A stretch of DNA of 64,000 nt from Streptomyces sp. WZ-12 (GTDB lineage Bacteria; Actinomycetota; Actinomycetes; Streptomycetales; Streptomycetaceae): the NCBI RefSeq assembly GCF_028898845.1, contig NZ_CP118574.1, positions 6,807,001 to 6,871,000 of the forward strand. Direction: 5' to 3'. The position numbers and the translations under genes are program-made. This document shows positions 33,237 through 41,929 of this stretch, in pieces; within the stretch, counting starts at the first letter, position 1; each line of letters begins with the position of its first letter. The notes under the pieces are model-generated. The model worked only from the letters and a program-made list of their open reading frames with translations, was not told where the DNA came from and searched no databases.

Positions 33237-33559
33237 GCACGCTGACCATGGCTGACCTTGTGGCGCCGCTGCGGGCGTTGCGTCTGCTGGCCGCGGACTT
33301 CCCCGACCTGCCCGCCCTCGACATCGACATCAACCTCATCTACCCCGACCAGTTGAGGCTGATCAGCTACGACGGCTTCGGCGCCTTCGAGGCGTGGCGA
33401 GAAGCCCTGGAGGTTCCGCCCGACGCGGTGACGTACAGGGGCCTGAGGGAACTGGGGGCGGGGCACAGTTCGGTGCTGGAGGCCAGCACCGACTACGCCG
33501 GCACCCGTTTGCGCCTGGTCGGCTACGGCCAGGTCGAGGCCGGGAAGGCGGTGGCGTGA
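33233..33559 (+). CDS. AICE protein of unknown function, 108 aa
   Basis: Starts GTG 33233, overlapping the previous gene. It encodes MADLVAPLRALRLLAADFPD, ALDIDINLIYPDQLRLISYD and DAVTYRGLRELGAGHSSVLE, a mixed alpha/beta sequence without recognised domain. Its stop overlaps the ATG of the membrane protein at 33559 (ATG shares the final A), so three consecutive genes are translationally linked. Confidence 0.6.
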   Translation: MSTLTMADLVAPLRALRLLAADFPDLPALDIDINLIYPDQLRLISYDGFGAFEAWREALEVPPDAVTYRGLRELGAGHSSVLEASTDYAGTRLRLVGYGQVEAGKAVA

Positions 33560-34779
33560 TGCACGCAGCGTCTCGTAGGCCGCTCTCCACGACCCAACGG
33601 TGGGTGCTGGGTGCGGCGTTCGTCCCGATGCTCGTCACCGGTATCGCCGGTGGTATCGGCACGTTCAGCAACGTCTCGCGTGCCTATGGCAGGGGTACCG
33701 CGATGGGTGCGGTGGCTGCCGGTGAGGGCGCCACCGCCGTGCTGGCGCTGGTGCTGCTGGGCCTGACGATGCTGGGCCAGACCTCTCCGTTGGTGGTTCG
33801 TGCGGGGTTGTGGGCGCTGCCGGCCGCGGCATCGGCGATGTCGGCCATGGCCGCGCCCGATGCCAGCCGGATGGTCATCTACGCGATCACGCCGATGGGC
33901 ATGTGCGTGGCGGCCGAGGGCATCGCGTTTCTGGCCCGTCGCATCGTCGTCCACCAGGACGGCCGGGACATCGAGGCCGACCGCAAGGCCGCCTCGACAG
34001 TGCAGTCGCTGGCGTATCACCGGGCCCGCGCTGCGAACCACCCGGACGAGAACCTGCGTGAGGAGTCGGAGCGGGAGTCGTGGAAGCTGGCCCGGAAGGT
34101 CGGTGCCGGTGACACGTCGCTGGCGTCACGGCTGTTGGAGGTTCAGCGGGAGCGCGTCACGGACGGCGCCGACACTGCCCTGGGTGCCATGTTCGCCGTG
34201 ACGCCCACCGTCACGGCCGTCACGGACCCCGTGACGCCCGCCCCGACCCCCGTGACGGCACCCCTCCCGACCGCAAGCACCCAACCCGCACTGGAGAGCG
34301 CCACTTCGGCCAGCACGGACGACCAAGCGCAGGTCACCGCACAAGACCCGCCTGCAGTACCCGCCGCCGACCCGGTCCCGCCAGCAGTCGAGAGGCCCGT
34401 CACGCGGTCCGTGACGCCCGTGACGCCGGCCCTGGTGGAGGGCGTCACGCCCACGCCGTCCGACGACGTCGACCGCGAGGACGAGTCGGACGATGCCGCG
34501 GCCGTGACGCTGGAGGAGGTCGCGGCCGTGGCGGGCGTGGCCACGCCCGCCACGGGCGAGCAGCTGACCGAGACGCAACTCGTCGTGGTCCTGCGGCACC
34601 TGCGCTACTGCGACGACCCGCCGCTGTCCTACCGCCAGGCCGTCGCCGCGTTCCGTGACGCCGGATACGTCGGTGCGGAAAAGCGCGTGCGCAAGGCGTG
34701 GGGAGAGTTGATGTCCCACGAGGAAGCTGACGCCGCCGAGGACGCGGCCGAGGTCGGCGAGATTGAGAAGGACCAGTAG
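33559..34779 (+). CDS. AICE membrane protein, possible spread (Spd) function
   Basis: A 406-aa protein. Four hydrophobic segments fill the first 120 residues (RWVLGAAFVPMLVTGIAGGI, ATAVLALVLLGLTMLG, AGLWALPAAASAMSAMAA, MVIYAITPMGMCVAAEGIAF). A basic cytoplasmic helix follows, then a long Pro/Thr/Val-rich linker in which VTP recurs. The C-terminal acidic domain (TETQLVVVLRHLRYCDDPPLSYRQAVAAFR) looks like a helical DNA- or protein-binding module. Position between cargo and transfer genes fits intramycelial spread proteins, but no sequence motif proves it. It is followed by a terminator at 34796. Confidence 0.65.
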   Translation: MHAASRRPLSTTQRWVLGAAFVPMLVTGIAGGIGTFSNVSRAYGRGTAMGAVAAGEGATAVLALVLLGLTMLGQTSPLVVRAGLWALPAAASAMSAMAAPDASRMVIYAITPMGMCVAAEGIAFLARRIVVHQDGRDIEADRKAASTVQSLAYHRARAANHPDENLREESERESWKLARKVGAGDTSLASRLLEVQRERVTDGADTALGAMFAVTPTVTAVTDPVTPAPTPVTAPLPTASTQPALESATSASTDDQAQVTAQDPPAVPAADPVPPAVERPVTRSVTPVTPALVEGVTPTPSDDVDREDESDDAAAVTLEEVAAVAGVATPATGEQLTETQLVVVLRHLRYCDDPPLSYRQAVAAFRDAGYVGAEKRVRKAWGELMSHEEADAAEDAAEVGEIEKDQ

Positions 34780-34795
34780 TCCGGCACCACCAGTG

Positions 34796-34826
34796 ACGGC
34801 CAGCCCATCCGGTTCGGGCTGGCCGT
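34796..34826 (+). terminator. Terminator after the 406-aa membrane protein
   Basis: ACGGCCAGCCC (34796-34806) pairs with GGGCTGGCCGT (34816-34826), a perfect 11-bp stem and 9-nt loop, 16 nt after the stop and followed by TG-rich sequence. Confidence 0.7.
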
Positions 34827-35022
34827 TGCTGCGACTGCCGGAAGTCGACACAAGCCCCGCAGACCCGGCGAGTAGCCGGTGAGTGACCCGACCGCGCGGC
34901 CATGCCCGCGGCCGGCGAGCAGATCCGCCAGCAGACCCGGCGAGCGCTGCCCAACCCGACACACCAGCAGCCGTGAACGCATCTAGCGCTTCACCACCAC
35001 CCGGCCACCGGAGGAGAAAACG

Positions 35023-35313
35023 ATGACCACTACCTCGACCGCCACCCATATCCGCCGCGCGGAGAAAGGCGTGGACGGTAAGGACCCCATGCACGGCTGG
35101 TCCGTTCAGGACGGTTCGCAGAGGGCTGTGCCTCACGCACTGCTCGCTCTCGTCACCGAGCAAGAGGCGACGAACGCTCATCTCGCCAGCATCGCCGACA
35201 GCCTCGACCGGATTGCCGCCGCGCTGGACAAGTCCGCCATCGAGCCGTCGACTTCGCAGCCCAAGCGCCGCCTGTGGCTTCCGGCCCGCATGCCTCGCCC
35301 CGGCCGCCCCTGA
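35023..35313 (+). CDS. Small AICE protein, 96 aa
   Basis: Starts ATG 35023 after GGAGGAG. The centre is a helical, coiled-coil-like segment (LLALVTEQEATNAHLASIAD, SLDRIAAALDKSA) and the end is Pro/Arg-rich. No family is recognised. The stop overlaps the next gene as TGATG (35311-35315). Confidence 0.6.
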   Translation: MTTTSTATHIRRAEKGVDGKDPMHGWSVQDGSQRAVPHALLALVTEQEATNAHLASIADSLDRIAAALDKSAIEPSTSQPKRRLWLPARMPRPGRP

Positions 35314-35690
35314 TGCCGCATCCGCAGTTCTGGGACCCGGACGGGGCCCGCTACGGCATCCCCACCTACCCCTACCACCTGGCCCCTGACGGGCTGGTCA
35401 CCCGCCGCCAACTCCGCGCCCGCGGATTGCGGCCCGGCGGCCAGCCCGTCGCCGCGCAAGTCCTGTGGCGCTCCCGCCGCACCCGCAGCGGGGTGCGGGC
35501 CGCCTACCTCTACCGCCTCGACCTCGCCCGCCCCGTCCGGCCGATGACTCCGGCCAAGTGGGCTGCTGTGGAGCGGGCGTTGGCCGCCCGCCGCACCTGC
35601 CCCGTCTGCGGGAGGGATGCGGGATACACCCTGCCCACCTCTCTCGGCACCTGCCTGAACTGCGCGAAGTCCCTCGCGCTCGCCGCCTGA
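35313..35690 (+). CDS. RRQRL-motif zinc-binding protein
   Basis: A 125-aa protein common in streptomycete mobile elements. It has the tract VTRRQLRARGLRPGGQPVAAQ that gives the family its name, followed by VLWRSRRTRSGVRAAYLYRL. The C-terminal zinc ribbon is CPVCGRDAGY...TCLNCAK with two CxxC pairs. Function is not established; nucleic-acid binding is plausible. It is coupled to the preceding small gene. Confidence 0.7.
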   Translation: MPHPQFWDPDGARYGIPTYPYHLAPDGLVTRRQLRARGLRPGGQPVAAQVLWRSRRTRSGVRAAYLYRLDLARPVRPMTPAKWAAVERALAARRTCPVCGRDAGYTLPTSLGTCLNCAKSLALAA

Positions 35691-35704
35691 TCGGAGACCT
35701 CTTC

Positions 35705-36019
35705 ATGTCCCGCAAGACCGTCTCTCGACTCGTCGTCACCGTCAGCGCCGTGCTGGGGGTGGCCAACGCCCTCTCCATCGGCACGAAGCTGGCCGCCTAC
35801 CACGTGCCCCTGTCGCTGATCGTCTCCTGCGCCATGGCCTGCCTCGCCACGACCGTCTGGGTCGTCGGCACCCTGGTCGACCTCCTCGGCTCAACGACGT
35901 ACCGCTGCGCCGATCCGGACTGCGCCTTCACCGTGCGCGTCCGGCGCAGTGACGCCGCCGAGAACCGCCGCTGGCAGGAGACCGCCGCCGAGCACCCCAC
36001 CCACCTCTACCGCGCCTGA
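35705..36019 (+). CDS. Small membrane protein with Cys pair, 104 aa
   Basis: Two transmembrane helices near residues 9-30 and 36-60 (VVTVSAVLGVANALSIGTKL, VSCAMACLATTVWVVGTLVD). They are followed by YRCADPDCAFTVRVRRSDAAE. The CxxxxC pair and basic tail are probably cytoplasmic. Small two-helix proteins of this kind are typical of streptomycete spread loci; no direct evidence for function. Confidence 0.65.
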   Translation: MSRKTVSRLVVTVSAVLGVANALSIGTKLAAYHVPLSLIVSCAMACLATTVWVVGTLVDLLGSTTYRCADPDCAFTVRVRRSDAAENRRWQETAAEHPTHLYRA

Positions 36020-36050
36020 CCAACCCACCTGTCCCACAAGGAGTTTGCTC

Positions 36051-36293
36051 ATGTCGTTCTTCTCTCGCGCTCGCCTGAACGAGGAAGCCGATGGCTTCGA
36101 GAGGGAGGCCAAGCGCGCCGACGCTGCTGCCCGCGACGGTGAGCGCGCCGCCAAGGACCCCAACCTCGACGCCTACACCCAGGGCGTTGCCTCCCGCTGC
36201 GCTGCCATCGCTCGTGGCAACGCCCGGGAGTACCGCCACATCGCCGGCGAACTGCGTGCCGGTGAGATCCCCGACTGCCTCGACCTGAGCTGA
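36051..36293 (+). CDS. Small coiled-coil AICE protein, 80 aa
   Basis: Starts ATG 36051 with AAGGAG upstream. It is almost entirely helical and charged (ARLNEEADGFEREAKRADAA, ARDGERAAKDPNLDAYTQG, IARGNAREYRHIAGELRAGE), consistent with a coiled coil. It ends IPDCLDLS. No family is recognised. Confidence 0.6.
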   Translation: MSFFSRARLNEEADGFEREAKRADAAARDGERAAKDPNLDAYTQGVASRCAAIARGNAREYRHIAGELRAGEIPDCLDLS

Positions 36294-36303
36294 GGAGCTC
36301 GCC

Positions 36304-36549
36304 ATGCCCCACGAAAACACCGTGGCCACGGGTCAGGGCACCGGGCTGGTGTCCTTCCATTACGCCATGTCCGGCACCACCCCGCGCGGTGCGTTTGGGC
36401 TGGTCTCCGGTGTCGTCGACTTCGACCTGAGCCACCCGAAGGCCACGCGGGAGAGCGCCTTCCACTACGTCCTTGGGCTGCTGGCCGAGCACATGGGCAC
36501 CCGGGCGCTTTCGATCGCGCATTTCTCCTTCGAGCGCAACGCGCTCTGA
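36304..36549 (+). CDS. Small AICE protein, 81 aa
   Basis: Starts ATG 36304, 10 bp after the previous gene with GAGGAG before it. It is a mixed alpha/beta sequence (TGLVSFHYAMSGTTPRGAFG, VDFDLSHPKATRESAFHYVL, LLAEHMGTRALSIAHFSFE). No domain is recognised. It is the last gene before the terminator at 36562. Confidence 0.6.
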   Translation: MPHENTVATGQGTGLVSFHYAMSGTTPRGAFGLVSGVVDFDLSHPKATRESAFHYVLGLLAEHMGTRALSIAHFSFERNAL

Positions 36550-36561
36550 CCGTTCGCTGAT

Positions 36562-36603
36562 GGCGCCCCCGGCCCGCTTTCTCAGGGCCTGGCCGGGGGC
36601 GCC
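36562..36603 (+). terminator. Terminator before the large spread-protein gene
   Basis: GGCGCCCCCGGCC (36562-36574) pairs perfectly with GGCCGGGGGCGCC (36591-36603) with a 16-nt loop, 12 nt after a stop. Confidence 0.7.
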
Positions 36604-36633
36604 TTCGCACTCCGTGAGAGGAGCACCTCCAGC

Positions 36634-38844
36634 ATGGCGCACGCCAACACGACCGCCGAGAAAACCGACGAGATCACACCCCCACCAGCGAAAAACCCGC
36701 CGCAGGTTCTCCCGCAGCAGCAGGAGGGGGCCGGGGGAGTGGTGGACCTGCCGGCTCCGGGGCCGGAGGAGGACTACGACCTGGGCGGGCCGGAGCAGCC
36801 CCAGGACGACGAAGCCGAGGAGGAGCAAGACGATCCGGAGCGTGGTGGGTTGGCGGCGGTGCCGCTGCTGACCAATGCCGTGAACCTCTCCACGGTCGGG
36901 GTGTGCGGTGCGCTCAGTGCCGCGGGCCCCGTTGCTGGGGTGATGGCTGGTGGGGTGGCTGCGGCCGGTGTGGGCGCGTTGGGGCTGGCCGCGGCGCGGT
37001 CGTCTCGCACGACCGCCCAGCGCCGCGCGGCGGCCGCGACCACGATGGGTGCGGGCCGCGGTCAAGGACGAGCTGCTGCCCGCCACGGCGCGGCGACCGC
37101 CGGGGCGGCCGGCGCGGGCCGAGGCGGCTTCGGATTCCGCCGAGGCCGCCAGGGCGCAAGTCCAGCCGGGCGTCACGGTGTTGGCGCTGGACCGGCGGGC
37201 CGCTCCGCAGGGCTGTTTGGCCGTGGGCCGGCCTCGCATCGAGGTATGGGCGGCGGCCCGGGCGCCGGTGCCGGAACTGGGCGCTCTGGTGCTGCTGCGT
37301 CTCGCTTGGGTCAGCAGCGGCCCGGTGGCCTGGGCTCCGCTGGGCGAACGCCGGTGAGTCTGACCAAGGGCCCTGGTGGCAGGTCCGGTCTGGCGGCGGC
37401 TGGGTCGGCGCGCAACCGGTCGGCAGGGCTCGTCTCGCCCCGCCGCACGCCCAATACCCCTGGTGGTGGTGGCCTGTTGGGGCTGGGGCGCGGTGGGCGT
37501 TCGGGCACTGGTTCGCCCGGGGCCGGTCGAGGCGGTGGCGTATTCGCTGGGGCGTTGCGTGGCCGCGGTCCGGGGCGGTCGACGGTGGAGGCGGCGCGGG
37601 GCCGTCTGGCCCGGGCCCGGCAGGCAGTTGGTGACCGGGTGCGGGGCTGGTGGGGCCGGGGTGTTGAGTGGCTGCGCGGCTGGGGAGCACGAGCCGCAGG
37701 GTGGGTGACGTCGAGGCTGTCGAGGCTCTGGCACTCGACCAGGACGCTCCGGCGGCGCAGCTACGCGCACTTGCGGCATCTGTTGCGGCTGGCTGCGGCG
37801 GTGTTCTTCGCGACCATCGCGGCGCTGGCGGTGATGCCCGCCTCCCTGCTCGTCGGCGCCGCGGCCAACGTCCCGGCCGCCGTGAGCAAGCGGTTCCGTT
37901 TCACCGATACGGGGATGTCGTGGCCGGGCCGGGTGTGGCGCAAGGTCTACGGCACGGTCGCTGACGCCTCCCGGCGCCGTCTGAACTCCCAACTGTCCGA
38001 CATGGCACAGCCGATCACCGCCGATGCGCGCGAGCACGTCGGCCACGTCTGCGACGACCCCGGCTCCGATGCCGGGCCGCTGACCGAGGAACCCACGATG
38101 AGGGGAGAGCACGTGAGCGTCTTCGCCACCTCCGCACAGGAGGTCGCTAACGCCTACGCCGCCTATGAGGCGCCGTCCATGGCCGCGGTCGCCGCCGAGT
38201 ACAAGGGCCTGCCGGATGCGATCCGGCACGTCAACGACGCGGTGATGGCGCTGGCGGAGAACTCCGCCACGATCTACCCGATGGATCCGGCGATGGCCGA
38301 GGGCGTCGCCCAGGTCTCCCAGGTCCTGGAGGCCACCGCCGCCTACGCCGATGAGATCGAACCGACCTTCCGCACCGTCCACGACCACGACCTGATGCGG
38401 CTGGAGAACCCGCGGGTCAACGAGCACTGGTGGAACGTCGGCGGCATCGACGGCGACGGCGCTCTGTGGGCCACGGCCTCCGTCCTCGCCACCGCTGCTG
38501 AGGAGGTCCGCGGCGTCTACCAGACCTGGTCCCCCGAAGGTGCTGGCGACAGTCCCGCGATGGTGATCGGCGCCGAGTACGAGGGCGTGGCCGTGGGGTT
38601 GGAGCACCTGGCTGAGGCGGTGACGTCGCTGGCGACGCGGTCGGCGGAGACCTACCCGGTCGATCCGTGCATCGCCGAGATGGTCGCCGACGTCGTCCAC
38701 GGCCTGCGCAAGGCCGTCTCCGCCGCCATGGAGCTGCAACCGGCCTTCCGCCGCCTGCACGCCGAAGACATCGACCACAACGAAAACCCCCGCCCCAACG
38801 AGCACATGTGGGCCGTCCCCAGGAACGGAGAAGCGCGTGCCTGA
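36634..38844 (+). CDS. Large Gly/Arg-rich membrane protein with duplicated C-terminal domain
   Basis: A 736-aa protein. In order: an acidic, Gln/Pro-rich N-terminus (1-75); hydrophobic segments near 78-125 (AVNLSTVGVCGALSAAGPVA, GVMAGGVAAAGVGALGLAAA); a Gly/Arg/Ala low-complexity region to about 330; a hydrophobic segment near 385-415 (HLLRLAAAVFFATIAALAVM); then two copies of a roughly 110-residue domain at about 494-602 and 606-730. The copies share AEYxG, AV..LA..SA..YP.DP..AE.VA.V and ENPRxNEHxW. Domains of this type recur in Streptomyces conjugative-element proteins. Placement directly before traB, overlapping it by 8 bp, suggests a role in transfer or spread. Confidence 0.7.
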   Translation: MAHANTTAEKTDEITPPPAKNPPQVLPQQQEGAGGVVDLPAPGPEEDYDLGGPEQPQDDEAEEEQDDPERGGLAAVPLLTNAVNLSTVGVCGALSAAGPVAGVMAGGVAAAGVGALGLAAARSSRTTAQRRAAAATTMGAGRGQGRAAARHGAATAGAAGAGRGGFGFRRGRQGASPAGRHGVGAGPAGRSAGLFGRGPASHRGMGGGPGAGAGTGRSGAAASRLGQQRPGGLGSAGRTPVSLTKGPGGRSGLAAAGSARNRSAGLVSPRRTPNTPGGGGLLGLGRGGRSGTGSPGAGRGGGVFAGALRGRGPGRSTVEAARGRLARARQAVGDRVRGWWGRGVEWLRGWGARAAGWVTSRLSRLWHSTRTLRRRSYAHLRHLLRLAAAVFFATIAALAVMPASLLVGAAANVPAAVSKRFRFTDTGMSWPGRVWRKVYGTVADASRRRLNSQLSDMAQPITADAREHVGHVCDDPGSDAGPLTEEPTMRGEHVSVFATSAQEVANAYAAYEAPSMAAVAAEYKGLPDAIRHVNDAVMALAENSATIYPMDPAMAEGVAQVSQVLEATAAYADEIEPTFRTVHDHDLMRLENPRVNEHWWNVGGIDGDGALWATASVLATAAEEVRGVYQTWSPEGAGDSPAMVIGAEYEGVAVGLEHLAEAVTSLATRSAETYPVDPCIAEMVADVVHGLRKAVSAAMELQPAFRRLHAEDIDHNENPRPNEHMWAVPRNGEARA

Positions 38845-41038
38845 CCTCGACTGGCAGGGTCGCCACACCCTCAACACCGCCACCGCCACCGCCGTCACCT
38901 CCGCGCTGGCCACCTCCTCCCTCACCTACGTGTCGGGGATCCATCCGCTGTGGGACATGGCCATCGCCGCCGGCGGCGCGCTGGGCACGGCCCTGGACGG
39001 CGCCCGCCGCGGCCGGCTCGGCGGCACCCTCACCTACCGGGCCGGGCTGTGGCTGGCGGCCGGCGGCTGGTCCTCCTGGGCCGCCGCCGGCGGCCCGCCC
39101 TGGTCCCTTCCCACCCTGGCCACCCTCGCCGCCGGCGCCCTGATCGGCCGCCTTTCCTGGAGCGCCGTCGGCCGCTACGAGAGCGCCGAGAAACTCCGCC
39201 GCACCGCCGCCGCCCGCGCCGCCGAACAGGCTGAGCGCCAAGAGCAGCACGATGCGTGGGGCGCGCAGTGGAAGGACCGGCTGGCCCGCATCGCCAAGCT
39301 GGACAACTGCAAGATCGTCGCCATCCAGCCCTGGCAGATGAACACCGGCTACACCGTCGAGGCCGACCTGCCCGGCGGCGCCACCTGGGGCCAGCTCAAG
39401 CGGTTCGAGGACGCCCTTGGCTCCGACCTGCGCCTGAACGAGGGCTGCGGCGTCGAGGTCGCCGGCGGACGACGCAAGGGCACCGCCATCATCCGCGTGT
39501 CCACCACCAACGTCATGCAGCAGAAGATCGAATTCCCCTTGGATTTGTCGCCGACCAGCATCGACGACGAGTTCGCCATCGGCCTCCACCGCGACGGCAC
39601 CCCCGCACTGGGCTCGCTGGCGTTTCAGTGCGGGCTGGGCATCGGCGACACCGGCTCGGGCAAGACCACCACCCTCAACACCATCAACGCCCAACTCATC
39701 CGCACCATCGACGGGTTGGTATGGCACATCGACACCACCGGCGCCGGCCTGTCCCTGCCGTGGCTGACCTCCTGGGCCATCGAGGGCACCCACACCCGCC
39801 CCGTCATCGACTGGACCGCCCACACCCTCGATGAAACCCGGGCCATGCTCACCATGGCCCTGCAGATCATCGAAGTCCGCAAGCGCCGCTACCAAAAGCT
39901 CATGCGCCAGGCCAACGACACCAAGCTTCCCGCCCGCGCCGACGTCCCCGCCATCATCATCGTGGTCGACGAGACCGCCGACCAGCCGCGCGACATCAAG
40001 CAGCAGATCGAAACCATCATGAACACCGGCCGCGCCGTCCGCGTCCGCGTCAAGGTCTCCTCGCTGCGGGCCACCAGCGACTCCATCCCCGTCCCCGTCA
40101 AGAAGCGCGCCAAATGGCGCTGGGGCATGTACGTCACCGACCCCGAGGAACTGTCCTACCTCTTCTCGGGATTCCCGCAGGTCGACCCGGCCGACGCCCC
40201 TTGGCCCGGCTGCGGCTTCAACGCCTACAACTCCACCAAACCCCGCCCCTTCAAAGCCTTCAACCTCACCCCCGACCGCATCGACCAGATCGCCGCCGCC
40301 TGCTCCGCCCGCCGCCCCGAACTCGACGAGATCTCCCGCAGCGTCCCCCACGGCCGCTACTACCCCTCCCGCTGGGCCCGCGTCCTCCCCCACCTCTACG
40401 AAGGCGAGACCCTCCACGCCGTCACCCACCCCTACACCGGCATCCCCGTCATCGCCGTCCCCACCGCCAACACCCCGAACCTGACGAAGAATCCGACCAC
40501 CGGCGCCACCCCCGGCGGCCCCGGCTCCGGCATCACCCCCGGCAGCACCGAATGGAGCCGACTCTTCCCCCACCGCGGTAACACCGCACCCACCACCCTC
40601 AAGCCCGACGACACACCCACACCTCCGGCCCCGGCTACTCCACCGGATCCGGGGCCGGAGAAGAAGCTGCGGCTCGTCGTCGACAACACCGACGACAACG
40701 CCGGTACCCCGCCGAAGGAGCACCCGAGCCCCGGCACCGTCGAGCAGCCGGGCCAGAGCGAGGAACCACCGGCCCACACCACCCCGCCGACACCCACGCC
40801 CGCGTCGGCGCCGATGCCCTCAGCCCAAGACGCCGCGATGCGCTTGCTGCTGGACGCCGGGCCCGACGGCACCGGCCCCTCCCGCATGGAAGCCGACCTC
40901 AAAGCCCTCGGCTACGGCACCCACCGCACCACCATCTCCGGCTGGCTCCGCCGCTGGGTCGCCTCCGCCGAGGTCCGCCAAATGGGCACCGGCACCCAGG
41001 CGTACTACATCCACCGCAGCAACGCCCACGACAACTAA
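38837..41038 (+). CDS. traB: TraB/TraSA-like FtsK/SpoIIIE conjugative DNA translocase
   Basis: A 733-aa septal DNA pump that moves double-stranded DNA between hyphae in AICE conjugation. Two or three hydrophobic segments lie in the first 115 residues. The motor has Walker A GIGDTGSGKTTT (about 268-279) and Walker B AIIIVVDETAD (about 371-381). After residue 500 comes a Pro/Thr-rich linker, then a winged-helix C-terminus (about 665-733: AAMRLLLDAGPDGTGPSRME, YGTHRTTISGWLRRWV). In TraB proteins this binds the clt repeats. The start is GTG 38837, inside the end of the upstream gene. Candidate clt repeats follow directly at 41054-41165. Confidence 0.9.
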   Translation: MPDLDWQGRHTLNTATATAVTSALATSSLTYVSGIHPLWDMAIAAGGALGTALDGARRGRLGGTLTYRAGLWLAAGGWSSWAAAGGPPWSLPTLATLAAGALIGRLSWSAVGRYESAEKLRRTAAARAAEQAERQEQHDAWGAQWKDRLARIAKLDNCKIVAIQPWQMNTGYTVEADLPGGATWGQLKRFEDALGSDLRLNEGCGVEVAGGRRKGTAIIRVSTTNVMQQKIEFPLDLSPTSIDDEFAIGLHRDGTPALGSLAFQCGLGIGDTGSGKTTTLNTINAQLIRTIDGLVWHIDTTGAGLSLPWLTSWAIEGTHTRPVIDWTAHTLDETRAMLTMALQIIEVRKRRYQKLMRQANDTKLPARADVPAIIIVVDETADQPRDIKQQIETIMNTGRAVRVRVKVSSLRATSDSIPVPVKKRAKWRWGMYVTDPEELSYLFSGFPQVDPADAPWPGCGFNAYNSTKPRPFKAFNLTPDRIDQIAAACSARRPELDEISRSVPHGRYYPSRWARVLPHLYEGETLHAVTHPYTGIPVIAVPTANTPNLTKNPTTGATPGGPGSGITPGSTEWSRLFPHRGNTAPTTLKPDDTPTPPAPATPPDPGPEKKLRLVVDNTDDNAGTPPKEHPSPGTVEQPGQSEEPPAHTTPPTPTPASAPMPSAQDAAMRLLLDAGPDGTGPSRMEADLKALGYGTHRTTISGWLRRWVASAEVRQMGTGTQAYYIHRSNAHDN

Positions 41039-41053
41039 CAGTCACCAACACCG

Positions 41054-41165
41054 CTTGTTGTCGCTTGTAGCGACAACAAGCACACCCCCCTCCAGCCCAC
41101 CCCGCCCACGTCCAACCACCCCTTTTTCCTTGTTATCGCTACAAGCGACAACAAGCGACAACAAG
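41054..41165. other. Candidate clt / TraB recognition repeats
   Basis: CTTGTTGTCGCT-TGT-AGCGACAACAAG (41054-41080) is a perfect 12-bp inverted repeat. A second copy with one mismatch, CTTGTTATCGCT-ACA-AGCGACAACAAG, lies at 41129-41155. It is followed directly by a fifth half-site CGACAACAAG (41156-41165). In pSVH1-type systems the clt locus of short TraB-recognition repeats lies next to traB, as here. The repeat sequence differs from the one I know for pSVH1. Confidence 0.55.
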
Positions 41166-41181
41166 CACACAACGTAACCAC

Positions 41182-41219
41182 CAGTGAGCCCCGAACCCTC
41201 CACGGTCCGGGGCTCACTG
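41182..41219 (+). terminator. Terminator after traB and the repeat region
   Basis: CAGTGAGCCCCG (41182-41193) pairs with CGGGGCTCACTG (41208-41219), a perfect 12-bp stem extended inward by ACC/GGT. Confidence 0.7.
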
Positions 41220-41241
41220 CACAGAAACGGAGGCACCTTTC

Positions 41242-41436
41242 ATGGCCGTGACCATCTCCGCCGCCGTCCTCTTCGGCCTCATCAGCCTCGTCCTCATACG
41301 CGCCCGCTACGTCCAACTCGGCTCTGCGACCGCGCTGTTCCTCTTCGGCTTCTTCATCGCCAGCACCGGCGCCAGCAAGCCCATCACCGCCGCCTGCCAC
41401 GCCATCGTCCAAGCCCTCACCCACCTCACCACCTAA
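41242..41436 (+). CDS. Small two-helix membrane protein, 64 aa
   Basis: Starts ATG 41242. Two hydrophobic helices, VTISAAVLFGLISLVLI and LGSATALFLFGFFIAST, are separated by RARYVQ. It ends in a short polar helix. Small membrane proteins between traB and replication genes in streptomycete elements are usually assigned to spread; no specific motif supports it here. Confidence 0.65.
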   Translation: MAVTISAAVLFGLISLVLIRARYVQLGSATALFLFGFFIASTGASKPITAACHAIVQALTHLTT

Positions 41437-41465
41437 CACCCGGCCGCCGGGCTGGAGGAGACACC

Positions 41466-41918
41466 GTGCACCCCCAACACCCCACCCTGCCGCCCCACGA
41501 CATCCCACCCGGCGTCCAGGAGGTCATCCTTCCCTCCGGCGAGAGGGCCCTCGCCTACAGCACCGCCCCCACCCCGCCGGTCCTCCCGGCACCAACCGTT
41601 CCGACGGCACCGGCCGCTCAGCCGATCCCGGCCTGGGCCAAAGCAACTGCGCTGCTGGCGCCGACGGTCGGCGGCGGCATCGCCATCACCGCGGTAGGGC
41701 TTTCCGCCGCGGCCCCCGGGCTCCTCGCCGTCAGCCACGTTCTGTGGTCCGCGGTGGCCGCCATCGCCACCGGTGGTATCGCCGCCGCCGGGGTCATCGG
41801 CCGCGTCCGGGCCCGCATCACCGCCGCACAGCGCGAGATGCAACGCCCGCACATCACCCAACACATCACCTCAACCGGCCTGTTCGGCCGCGCCAACGGC
41901 ACCATCAACCACCGCTAA
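41466..41918 (+). CDS. Membrane protein, possible SpdB-like, 150 aa
   Basis: Starts GTG 41466 with GGAGGAG upstream. The N-terminal half is soluble and Pro-rich (PHDIPPGVQEVILPSGERAL). Two hydrophobic helices follow (ATALLAPTVGGGIAITAVGL, AVSHVLWSAVAAIATGGIAA), then a basic C-terminus (RVRARITAAQREMQRPHITQ). The layout resembles SpdB-type spread proteins of pSAM2-like elements, without a decisive motif. Confidence 0.6.
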   Translation: MHPQHPTLPPHDIPPGVQEVILPSGERALAYSTAPTPPVLPAPTVPTAPAAQPIPAWAKATALLAPTVGGGIAITAVGLSAAAPGLLAVSHVLWSAVAAIATGGIAAAGVIGRVRARITAAQREMQRPHITQHITSTGLFGRANGTINHR

Positions 41919-41929
41919 GGAGACACCTC

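Noticed and set aside
36903..37964. Alternative long frames within the Gly/Arg-rich part of the 736-aa protein
   Set aside because: They are Trp/Arg-rich by-products of GGN/CGN codons; the main frame runs uninterrupted from the acidic N-terminus to the duplicated domain.
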